From NCBI GenBank assembly GCA_037389465.1, contig JAZARR010000123.1, positions 248,001-312,000 of the forward strand: 64,000 nucleotides of DNA, written 5' to 3'. This stretch comes from Baylisascaris procyonis. Its lineage: Eukaryota > Nematoda > Chromadorea > Rhabditida > Ascarididae. Positions 36,594-48,500 of the stretch are shown here, piece by piece (the first letter of the stretch is position 1; each line of letters starts with the position of its first letter). The translations under genes were made by a program, and so were the position numbers. The notes beneath the pieces are model-generated. The model had not been told where the DNA came from. It did no database searches and was given only the letters and a program-made list of their open reading frames with translations.

Positions 36594-39500
36594 TCACCGA
36601 ACACTTTCATCATATAGGTTACTTCGGCATATACTGCTCTTAGGATTTGAAAATATAAATAAATACCCCTATTCTTATTTATAATAAATGAAAATAATTT
36701 TTGAACATAAATTTTCGTTTGAATTTTTTTTCTCGAAAAAAATTTTGATCTTGCATTCGAGGTAATAGGCATAAAATGAGTGAAATAAGTCATAGAGGAA
36801 AAAATGGCAATACCTGTGCAACACGACGCATATAAACTTGTATAACGATATGTGATGATATCACAGCGCAAATTGCATTCACTAGGAAGCTTTTGCTCAT
36901 TGTACCAAAAATTAGTGCTGCGATAATGAAAATCTGCAAAACAAAGGATAAAAATGCATGGTACCATGTCATTAGACCCACAGGGTTTTTATTGTTTGCC
37001 ATGAATCACTCATATTTATGCAATTTTTTTTTTTTTTTGAACCTAAAAGTGAATGACGAAGGAGATTTCACCATCAAATACCACCATAGGATTTTCAGCG
37101 CACAATTGTTTCCGATTCGGCAAACCTTCTAAGTTTGCTTTGCCGAACGTTCTTAATCTTCATGTTTTTATTCGAAGACCTGAATAAGACAGTCTAGCAT
37201 CAGGCCGCCAAGTTTCATAGGGTAGGATAGAAATTTTAGAAATTTTTAGCCGCTTTATTCAAAGCGTTAAGTACTGATGACGAGAGATCTGCCCAATCAC
37301 CTCTGATTCCACGAGCAAACACTTCCATAGTAAAGATATAATTCCATCCAACGATTACGCTCATCTACTTAATTTTGAAGTGCTCTTCCATTAATACTAA
37401 ACAACTCATCGATCCCATCAAATGAATGCTTACCGCAAAAGCGATCCCATTAACAATACCATAGTAGGCTTGCCGATCGTTATTAAGCTTATGGCCAATA
37501 ATACGCGATACAATCGCTATATAAAGAATATTTGCCAATTGCAATGGAGTAAGCAGAATATTGAGGCGATTTATTAGAAGAAAACCTGTTAATATCCCCT
37601 GCAATTTTACTATTTATTTACTTATACAATTATTTGTTCATTCATTATTTTTCGTATGCCACTCACAAATAATCAATGATAAATCGATTAATAGAGTTCT
37701 TTTTATTTGTTGATATAGGTGTTCCTTTTTCGTTTCATTCGTACTTCTTCAGAAGAAACGTCATAGAACTGTTAGAAGTTTACAAGAGAATTCATGGCTT
37801 TACCAATCATAAATGTAATAAATTCTTCAAATCTGATCCCTCTAATCGGCTGACCAGAAGGAAATCAGCTGAAAGCTGGAGTAAAAAGATCCCGAACTAA
37901 AATGAGGAAACCTTATTCTCGCAAGTGCTTCGTCAAGAGTTGGAGTGACCTCTTGTTAATGGCCAATACTCGCCGCTTATAAATGTAAAATACTGAAGTT
38001 CTTGCTTTGACTAATAGAAAATTCTTAGACATTTCCATTGCATTAATAAGTGAAATTTATTGTTCATCTTCCATTTTTCACTCACAATTTTATTGATGAT
38101 TTGTGATCAAGAATGACATCATCACAAGGGAGCACTTCGCTCTCCACCCTGAATTTGATCTTTGAATAAAAAAGAAATGACATCATTTACAAATAGCAGC
38201 CTGCGCTTTGTCACCGAAAAAAAAAAGATTTTCGTTATCCATAACAAATTCTGCAGATAGCTCAGCTTTCTTCCTTACTTATCGATTGTTTGCCGATTCG
38301 ATTACAGTGGAAATTATTTTGCAGTGATGTTGAAGCGTTAAAAATCTACCTGTAGGATGGCAGCAACGAGAAGTGTGAAACGTGCTGGGCGGTTATATTC
38401 AGGAAATGTGCCAAGTTTTACATAGACGAATAGTGGTATGAGGAAATAATTGAGAGCAATTGCCGATGATCGATCGCATATCAGCGAGAGAATATCTTCG
38501 ATCAGTTGAGAGCCTTTAAATAAATTTCGAGTTTTTTCTAGCATAAAATAAGCTGTGAATTTCAAAATTTTTGACAATTTTGACAATTTGACAATTTAAC
38601 AAAAAAAGACGATTTTTGTCTCATTTCCCAACTTCCTGGTTTCATCTTTGTAAGATAATAACAAGAATTTGAACCCAAAAAAATTTCTCAGCTTCTTATA
38701 ATCCATATGATTTGTTCATAAACATGGCACTATTAACCAATGCAAATAATCCGGCCAATGGAGGAACTGACTAATACATTTTTAAATAATCTTAGATCTC
38801 CTTCCGGTTCATTACGGCATGCGTAGAAAACTACCATCATATGAATACTGCTTACAATCTCAGCTATATTCACTGATAAAAATAGCAGTCGGTCCTATGA
38901 AATTCATCAAATTATCTCAATTTCACCACGAAAAAAGCTAACCAAAACACATTTTGCCTACACCTAGAATTACATGAAAAATGATATGTATTATTTTATC
39001 TATTCAAAGTGAGAGGACGCAAAGAAAATAGATTGAGAATACAAATGCCAAGAACGAGAATAATAAGAAGAATGGAAATCTAGAAGGTAATTCACGCTGT
39101 CTATCACGAAAAAAAACGATAAAGATCTTGTGTGATCGATCGAATTTGATCTCGAAATTAGCTATCAAAAAGCATGAGCTTCAACTACGAAATAAATTTT
39201 CTCGATCGCTGCCAATGTCATTTAGCAACTTCCCAAAAATATAGTTTACTTTATGAATTCTGCGATATTCTTATCCATTGTTAGCTAAACTACAACAGCA
39301 AACATTTTAACATTGAATCTCTACAAGTTAGTATTCATAAATTTGCTTTTATAAAAGCCTAAATTCATTGATTACAATTATTTTCCAATTTATAACTAAC
39401 CGATTATTTCACCGCAAAAGAAGCCCATCATCATAACTGCTATCCAGCAAAAGCAAACGAAAAACTTATGAAAATTAAGCAAATCCGGTATAGGTCCCTG

Positions 39501-40767
39501 CAACTTTCGATGATATAGCATTTAAATCATCAAATATGACGATCGTTGGCTTTGATGAATTAAAAAACAAAATGTGATCAATTACGAGGCGAATCTTTAA
39601 TAAACAACTTAGCTTTGATGAATCTCGACCTGAAATAAAATTTAAATTCCAGTAACTACCCGACTAGTTACCGCTTGCTAAAGCGCTCGTCGATTAGTCG
39701 TTTGGAACGGCTTAATCGTAAGTTTAAGTGCATAATGATAACTCGAAGCATTCCTCAAACAATAGGCCAATCTATTAATGAGGTCGATGTTTTGTAAATT
39801 TGAGCGGTTATATCGACACTCATTTGGTATTCATTTGATTTCGAAAGCCAATATGCAAAATAACACCCTTTTTATACGCTGTAAGCAACTTTTTCGCAAG
39901 CGCAGTATAAGATTTCCAATGTTTGAGCACATCCTGCGTGTCTACTTCACACTTTCTAAGTTATCTAAATTTTATCTGGTTTTCTCTAGGCAAGAAATAC
40001 CTATAAAGGATAAGCTAACACTTATACCCTATTATTAAGTATCATAATAACTTAACAAATAGAGATGATATTTCAGTGATGATTTAGCGATCAATTATCA
40101 AACGCCTAATGGAATAAAATTCAGCCTTATTACTAAATTCAATTAAGAATATTATTAAATGCTTAATAATTTGGAGTTCTTCTACACGATAATTTCCAAT
40201 GCTGGAAAAATACAAAAGGATTTCTAAAAAGGCCTTCAATCTCTAGGCAAAGCTAACGATATCGATTATCAAAGATAGTGATATCCTCATATCCTTCAGA
40301 AACAACTCAAATATCAGATAAATAAAAGCACCTAATGCAAGCTCATGAATATGCTGATTTTATTTATTTCCTCTTCCCAAGGATGCAATAAGCATTAGCA
40401 ATCGATAAGAATTTAAATACCTGATCTTGAACGGCGGCAACAACATCTTCGGCTTTCGTTATCGCTTTATATTTGAATCGATCGATTAGTTCGGGTATTT
40501 CAACGGCCATTCTCTGTGTGAACTTCTCGAATTGTTGCATTCGCATTTGTAATGTGTTAAATGCTAAAATTTTGAACATCGAAAGTTCTTTTCTCTTAAA
40601 CTGTCCGTTTTCCGGTATTATCGGTTCTATTCTATTCTACCTGTACCTATTTTCATTCCCGTATTCCATCTACCAGCAGTCGTATCTGTTATGAATTCCT
40701 CAATATAATTGCGTATCGCAAGGCTTTTCATGGCCTTATCACAGCTGTTTACACGTAGACCATCGTA
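36594..40767 (-). CDS. Unidentified polytopic membrane protein with about eight hydrophobic segments
   Basis: Minus-strand exons, in gene order: 40647-40767, 40421-40563, 39401-39497, a possible 20-base exon 39189-39208, 38738-38894, 38350-38552, 37434-37598, 36814-36933 and a short last exon 36594-36638. All junctions are phase-consistent; the 20-base exon is needed to bridge a phase gap. Together they give about 357 residues. The first about 90 are soluble, with a Cys and an amphipathic helical piece (FEKFTQRMAVEIPELIDRF). Hydrophobic segments follow: FFVCFCWIAVMMMGFF, then around SSIHMMVVFYAC, IGRIICIAYF, IALNYFLIPLFVYV, LLVAAILQGILTGFLLI, NILYIAIVSRII, GIAFAIFIIAALIFG and NAICAVISSHIVIQVY. 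A basic tail (MRRVAQ) comes last. Seven to eight spans could fit a chemoreceptor-like or transporter-like protein, but I recognise no family motif. The 5' end is missing. The last exon has a weak CCTAAG acceptor but is followed by AATAAA. Confidence 0.72.
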
Positions 40768-40924
40768 CTGTAAGATATTTTCATGAGTAACGTTAGCCAA
40801 TTCAATGTACAACGATGAGGAAGAGAAACCCTCACATCAGAGATGAATGAAAATATCAACAATGCTTTTAGTTATTAATTATTGCATATAATTACCCCAA
40901 TTTCCTTTTTGTTTTCTTACTTAC

Positions 40925-40964
40925 GGAAACTGGATGCCTCGCTCAGTACGCTGGCCCAATCGAT
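40925..40964 (-). CDS. Possible short upstream exon
   Basis: This is a 40-base open segment between a TTTTCTAG acceptor and a strong CC|GTAAGTAAG donor, encoding DWASVLSEASSF-like sequence. It lies 157 bases upstream of the first recognised exon of the membrane-protein gene. It ends with one leftover base, whereas that exon starts on a codon boundary. Either another exon intervenes or this segment is not part of the gene. Confidence 0.25.
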
Positions 40965-42164
40965 CTAGAAAAGCGATCCAACAAAACCGCCACACAATAA
41001 AAGCGTCGATTGATAATTTCACTACTGTACTATGTGCCCTCTCTGGTGCTCTACGGTGGAGCTGACACGCCTTATAGACCGGGCTACCTTCCCTTTGGAT
41101 CACAGGCAGCTCGACGCTCGTGATGCTGCACCTTTCTGGAGTTCCAAGGTTCATTGGCGTCCCGGAGCGAAATTTCTCCCCGATTCAACTCAGTTGTGGA
41201 ACCTATCGGTGAGGAAAGGGAAAGCAAAAAGCTCAGCATTTCATGAAGAATATAAATTAGTGTATTTGATTCTATTCCTTTACAAAAAAGCATTCGTTCC
41301 TTCATATTTCAGCTTACAAATCATGCGTGATTTTTGGATTTTCTTTATTGAGTTTAGATGAAGCCTGTTGACTCTTCGAGGGTCAAAAATTGAAAATGAA
41401 CAGCAGTTGCGGAGGTCAAAGGCGCAACTATACAAAAGCTAGACAAAGCAAGAGAAGATGTGAAGAACTGCTATGGAGGAAACAACTAACTATCGAGTAG
41501 ATCCTCTTGGATTTGAACAAACGAGTACTTCCTTTGATGTGCCATTTGAAACAACCGGTCGCCGATATGCACGTCAATACGAATAAACCTTCCTGAAGAA
41601 TTGCCTAAACCCGAAATTATTAAAAGATGAACAATATGTAAATTTGATTTTTTTTTTTTTTTCAAATAGCTTTAGATCAAATCTACACTGCATCGGATTA
41701 TTTTTGAAAATTTAAATATTCCACCATAGGAATGATGTGTCGACTACAATGGAACGAGAGGAAAAATATTTGAAGATTTAAATTAATAAAAATGACTTGT
41801 GGATCCTTATGATGCAAACATGGCGGACGGAATATTTTGTAGCATTTGATTAACGCAAATATAAGGTGATAGTGTAATCTCCCCTCAACCTCCCCTCCCC
41901 CCCCCCTTCCATCTCTTCCTCTCTATTCCTCAAACAATTCTATAAACATTTCCTGAATTAATCCTATATTTCTTATGGGTAGTCATTAGGCGACGTAGAT
42001 ATTCCACTATAACTTCCCTAACAGATATTTATCCACAATTGGCTATATTTTCACGTTATGCGCTTTTAAAATATGGTACTTGCAAAGTGTATTACTGCAT
42101 CATCATGCCTACGTATGTGTATGTTGCATCTCTATGTCCATCTCCTGACAGCAATTTGCATCAC

Positions 42165-42200
42165 TCAAGTCGTCGTCAGGTGGTATAGCTGACGACTTGA
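42165..42200. repeat. Small imperfect hairpin
   Basis: TCAAGTCGTCGTCAG (42165-42179) pairs with CTGACGACTTGA (42189-42200) around a 9-base loop. The left arm carries an extra GTC that would bulge. Confidence 0.75.
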
Positions 42201-42788
42201 TCTCCGAACCCTGAACCCCGGGATGAGCGATAGAAGTTTAAATGCGGAAAAAAACTGTGCACATTTTACACTGGTCGATTGTTTATTTCATAAAGGCGTG
42301 ATCATAAAGCTAATAGAAAAGTGTGCGAGGAAAGTTGAGACGATGTGCTTATTAGTATGTTGCTGAGTGACCAACCGATTTTCAAAAGTTGATAACAGAA
42401 AACAAAATATGCGAAATAATACCTCCATTTCTTTGATGAAAAAATTCGAGCTGAGCAGTGTGAACGAAGGTTTGATCTGTTTGAAGTTGGATGGTTAGAG
42501 TGGAATATCGCATTTGAAAACATCATATAACGGATCTTGTACTTCTCAAGTTTCGTTACTCTGGATTTAATGATTGGACGGGGAGACGCACGCACAGACA
42601 CAACCTAATTATGTCAAGTAGATTTTAAACGGACGGATTGCAGCACGATATAAGTTAAAGTTTGCTGCAAAAGAAGGATAAAGAGTCGGAGGGGAAAGAA
42701 AAATATGGAAGACGGTTGGCAGTATTTCACAGATGGTACAGGTGGTACGAATATCATGACAGACTGTGATGCAATATGTCGGTCGACC

Positions 42789-42808
42789 TACCACCCTCAA
42801 GGGTGGTA
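42789..42808. repeat. Perfect 9-bp palindromic hairpin
   Basis: TACCACCCT and AGGGTGGTA are exact inverted copies separated by two bases. Confidence 0.85.
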
Positions 42809-45471
42809 CAATTTATCCAGAGGTGGAACCACTGCTATTCCTACTTTTTTTGTGCAAAAAGCGAGCTCCGCAAGCATTGCCTCCTCCTTAACTTTGCCGA
42901 CTCCGTAGAAAACAATACCATCGCAAAACCTTCAAATCGAACCCTACTTACTCGCCCCGTTTTTTTTTTTAATTGCTACGAATCAAGCATGCTACCATAC
43001 CCCTTATAAATGCGTCTGTTCACTTTTTACTGCAAGCACTGTGTCGACTGAGTGCCGTTCCAACACACCGACACGTCAATATCGCAACTTTTCAGTAGTA
43101 CTTCTAACGCATTAGAGTCTTATGTGAACATAATAAGGCAATAACATGAACTATGCAAAAACGGTCTCTTTATAGAAACAAACTTTCAATGGACGCAGAG
43201 ACACCCATGCTACGAACTTTCCCACAGATGTATTGAAAACCTGACAACATTCCCCTTAGGAGCCTCGTGCCTATCAAAAACCCTCCCTGCTCCTGCAATG
43301 TAAGTGGTTCATCATCTTCCTGGATAAGGAAGAGAACCCCTCACCATCCCCCAACCGCAAATGTCTTCACCATGACTCACCCTTCTGTATGCCAATCCAC
43401 GCCTAAACTTTACTCAGTTGACAATGCATATATCAGTTTCCTCACAAAACAGGTGCTAATTACTTTTAATATAAAAGTAATAATAAACTCTCAAACAACG
43501 ATACTACTGAGCTGATGCTATAAAACGAATTGGAACAACACAACAACGATTATCATCTGCTTGATCTTATCAGTTGCTATCACTGAATTCCATTTATATA
43601 AACTAATTCGTCATTGCATATTCTTATTTCAAAATCCAAATACATCAATATCTCAAAATTCATCGACATTGCTTGCAGTGAAATAACTCTAAGCAAATTT
43701 ATGCAAAATGCATTCTTTGCCTAAAATGCATCATTTAGAATTTTCCACCCGTTAATCGTCAAATTCGTAAAATAATTCGATGTGAAAATATCTTAATAAA
43801 TAAGAAAACGAAGACCATATTTTAATGATCTTAATTAGGATGTCCCCTTAACGGTCAATTAAGGTCTATGATCGATAGTTATATATACGCCCATAAAAAT
43901 AGTAATGATAATGTTACATAAATAAGTGAGAAATAAAAACAAGTTTCATAGTACAAATAAGCGTAAATAATTTCTAGGATAGTGCAACAATACATATAAA
44001 GCAAGAATTTTGAATCGCTTCAGTGAATATTACAATAAAATTGTCTAAGTAAACATTTCTATCTAGCTTGTTTCTATAAGAGATTTGTTTGATAATCGCC
44101 ATGACTCTTTCATGTTATAAACTTCACTTTGATTTTTTTCCTTTTCTTCTCCCTCCCATCTTTCCCCTTTCCATCCATCTCCACTCTTCTCTCTCCTTGT
44201 CAAAATAAACTCGAAAAAGTAGGGTGCAAATAAACAATCAAGATACAACCCTCAACAACCGATTTTCAAAACCAATTTTTGATGTCCCACTTTATACCCC
44301 TCAATACTTATCTAAAACTATAATGATTAGCTCTGCAAGAAATCAAGCCTTTCCATGTTTGCCGTAATCATCAAATACTATAGACTACTAAAACCATACA
44401 CTCATTACATAAGCATTCATGTCCATAGCGGCGTCAATGAAATAGCGTGGTTTATAAATGATCGCTAAACTATGCGATATTATCAACTATACCTATAAAC
44501 AGGGTTGGTGGATGAACCTTAAAAGGTGCAATATTATGAATCACCATAATTCAACCTGAAATTCCGATTAGCCAAACTTAAAGATGACTCATAAATAAAT
44601 ATCTTTCAATATTCCCTTCTCAAGTGAAAAAGTGGTATTATTTGCTGCAATTGTTGAACAATCGAGAGAGAACATAAATAAAACGATAAATAAAGACATT
44701 AAATTATAAATTAAACTACATCAACCAAATCAATATAACAATGAAGAGAAACAATAGTGAAAGACGAACGTGCATTATGATACGACGATTCACTATGAAC
44801 CCTACTACAATCAATGTCATCATTAGCGATTCGTAATAAAAATGGAACTGATCTCGCATACGATCAAAGATAATTGAACAAATTTGGCATCGATTCAATT
44901 CTGGCTAAGACAACGACATATTTATATACCATAAAAAATCCATAACGAAAAAAAAAATCAAATGCCTAGAATTAACTGAGAATGCAAAAAAGCAGCTTAC
45001 TTTCTGCAAAATCGGCAAACCCCATTTCATAGTGAAATTCTTGAAAAAAAAACCTTTTTAATCATATAAAAAACGTTGATATTAATTCAAATGATAGAAT
45101 TAATTGACGATCCACTTCATATGAACATTGAGATGGTATTTATAAAAGAATCAATCATTTATGAGATGAAAGAGAAAAAATAAAAGATAGAACAATGCAA
45201 AATACATTTTATATTTCCCTCTCTCAACCTATATCTCAATAATATTCATAAATAATTCAATGTGAATACAACTAAAAGTCGGTTATTCGATTAGCTCTCA
45301 AAAATTTTTACAGGAAATATTTATGAGATCGTCAAACTTATCAATAACGAACAGCGTTCATATGCTTTCACCTATCGTATTGTAACGATGGAAGGATATT
45401 TAAAAAAAACGAACAATGTGAAAGAATAGACATGAAATTATTGTCGTAAAATTCAACTAATCACACAATTG

Positions 45472-45568
45472 CTAACGACGTTTGATGAACTGATAGGCGA
45501 AGTAAGCACCCAAACTCAATGCCGCCACACCCACTGATACGAATAGCAATTCGGTCAGCACTGATGGA
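45472..45568 (-). other. Tail-anchor exon of the PDZ gene
   Basis: This last coding exon encodes about 31 residues. A 20-residue hydrophobic helix rich in Val, Ala, Leu and Gly (core [15 protein letters not shown]) is followed by the basic tail QFIKRR and TAG. A short span with a basic C-terminal tail is typical of tail-anchored mitochondrial outer-membrane proteins. The acceptor is ATTTCAG. Confidence 0.85.
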
Positions 45569-48500
45569 CTGAAATAATCAATCATAATAATACATTAGAT
45601 ATGCAATAAAATTATGAGCCTATTTTGAAGCATAACTGGAGTTGAGGGAAATTTTCGGGTGGGGAGGGCATTAGAAAATCCTCAATTAGGGAATCGTGAG
45701 GCAATTGGCAAAAAAAAGGAGAATAGTCTGCCGACTCGCTTATGACTCCTCTACCGGCCTCCGATCGAGTATCTTAGACGATCAAAAAAAAGACATTTTG
45801 CCGAATGCCATGTGGCCAAACCTTAGGATTTATGGGTGCCCTAAAACGACTCCTAAGCATCCGTCTACCCGTACACAGATCCACCTGTAGCAACAAATAT
45901 TATCAGGCGAATTTTTGCAATGATAGAGCATACAAGTAAATAAAATCGCAAAATTATATTTATTATTTCGATAGATAAAACTCTCTATGATGACATTTGT
46001 TAACGACCAAAAATGACATCATCGAGAAAAGCATAACACGATGTGGCGCTTACACAATGATTTCTTAATCAATGGTATGAAAAGAACAAATTCCATTGCA
46101 GAATGTAGAAAATCAATATGAATTTCTATAATTTCCAGGCAATACTCCCTTCTCAAAAGATAATCATTGGCCTTCATTCGTTCTTCTATACAAGATAGTC
46201 CCTCCTTTAATCACCTTTGCGTTAAACCCTTCGATGCGCCAACATCTCCAATATTCATCTCATTTTATAGAAATAAACTTGACACAATCACAAGTTCATA
46301 ATGAACGCCATACTATTCTAACTATAACACATTGTTACATAAAATTTAACACTAAAAAGGCATTTTATGAGTGCTAAACGAAGAAAAGCAGTAACGCAGT
46401 ATAAAGTATTGAATTAAAGTAGGCTTATTAAGATCAAGAAGGCAATCTATCAGGGTCATATTAATGTTGTGTTAATAAATCGATATATTTTAGCATAAAG
46501 CTTACTTGGCAGGATCAAGGATGCTGGTCGGTCTTTTCGGCGTTCTCGGTACATCGTCAATTATGGAATGTGTGCTTGGTGCCACACTTACCGTAGATGC
46601 ACGATCCTCCTCATCAGTGACAGTAACTTCTGGCGCTCCTAGTTCCGTTTCCAACTTTTTGCCCGCGCTCAGGTAAGCATTACCTGTGATAATTTCCCAC
46701 CACTATTTATATTCAAACCTTTTGAGTCATTCAAGCACTAACAATCGACAATAAAAAGACTAGCTTAAAAGTTTAAACTTATCTGCCAATTACAAAGTCT
46801 AGAGAAAAGCAGTCAGCAGCAATACATCGCTTTTTGTAAAAAACAATAGAAAATAAATCAATATTCTCTCACTTCTGACCACCGGATTAGGAAGAAATAA
46901 TAGCTAGAAAATTATTCGAATAAGATGAAAAGACTCAAAAATACGACGAAATAAAATTCTAAAGGGTATCTATTTCTATAACGGAAATTTTTCTACAGTT
47001 CACGATAAAAAAAAAACTGCTTACTACTTACTGCCTCAACAAACAATCGAAATTTTTCTACATTCGCGATAGCATCTACAGTGTATTATAATATGAAAAA
47101 CAAATGACTCTATCAATTAGCTGTAACAGTTACCTGTATGAAGGGAATTATATGAAGATGGTGAAGCAACTGTTAATATACTCTCATTGCTATGGGTGTC
47201 GAGTGCCGATAAATCTTGATGGTCATTCGGCGTTTGTGGCAAAACAACTGCAAAACACTTCATTCCAATCACAATGAACAACAGCAGAACTCATAGGGCG
47301 TTCTAAGAGACTATAATCCAAAAGATACAAAAACCTAATCCAATACTACTAAGAACTAATCGCTATAAAGCGAATACCCCTATTTACGATGTTCTTATTG
47401 CAGTAAACTTTAGAATTTGTGATGAAGACCTCGATAATGGATTCAAGACGAATAAGGACTCTCTGCAATGAATCTTCATACGATATCTAAAACAGCCTGA
47501 TCCAAATCAGAGGTCTTTTATTGAAAAGACATTCGACACATGAAAGTACGATGACCGGTCATTCCATCATACCGACTCAAAAAAGTGGAATTCATTTCGT
47601 TGCTAATAAAAGAAACATATGCGGAATGCTATTTGCAATCATGATATGATAAAGATAACGCGGGTGGCTTAGTTCCTGTATAATTTCCGATTGGGAAAAT
47701 TAGCTCAAATTCATCAAGGAATGAGAAATAAAAGGCATATTTAATTCAATGAAAGGCTTTCACCTCAAACTAACCCGACGTCTATTTCTAAGTCTTTTAA
47801 TTACATTTATGGCTAAATTCAATCTTTAAAAATCTCCTCTAAGTCTTGGAGTACCATTGAAATTAAGAAATACCTCTCTGTGGTTCGGCTGTTGTCATAT
47901 TTGCGGTAACTGCGTCTTTCTCACTTGGTGGTGTGCTAACGATACGAACGCTTCTTCCTCCAGCGATTTCAGTCTCAGAGATGAGTTTCGCTGTTGTCTC
48001 TGTGGTACCACGTAAGAAATTCGTCGGCTTCTGAAACCGTCAAGTAAGTATTCAAATAAGCAAAAAAAAGAATCCATATTCCGGGTTTGCAAGTACGTGC
48101 AAGGCATCACTTCTAAACTTTTTTAAAAGATTCCCTTGTAAAAGACTACCATATAAACGTGGTTGTGTCAACGTGTGTGCGTGGGCACTCATGAGCTTAT
48201 TTCAATTTTCAATAATTTCATTCAGCTAACCGATAAAGTCACGACGATGAAACGTAATAATTGCGCATATCTCAGACCTAAAAAATTTGCATATTCGAAT
48301 CAACTTCATAGCTGATCACTGGCTGCGTTAAAGTGAATATTGTGGCATCTGATGTAGGACTTATGAAAATAATAATAAAGTACTGACTCCATTCAAATCC
48401 AGATATTCCTGGACTTATTGAACAAACGTGAATTTTATTAATTGAGAGGCATCAACTACTTACCCAAATTTCGTCAATGATCAACTCCGTCACCATTTCA

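Larger units (their letters stand above)
40968..45471. other. Intergenic region with small hairpins and a G+C-richer patch
   Basis: A patch at about 41030-41230 is richer in G+C and open in several frames on both strands, so it may be a decayed insertion or an unrecognised exon. A C/T tract lies at about 41880-41935. Two hairpins are listed separately. Low-A+T text at 42700-42910 and 43190-43400 carries short frames without splice support. No gene was recognised. Confidence 0.5.

Noticed and set aside
41030..41361. Plus- and minus-strand ORFs in a G+C-richer patch
   Set aside because: Several frames on both strands are open and none joins a neighbouring exon. Without homology, strand and frame cannot be chosen. 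The patch is noted only as a compositional feature.
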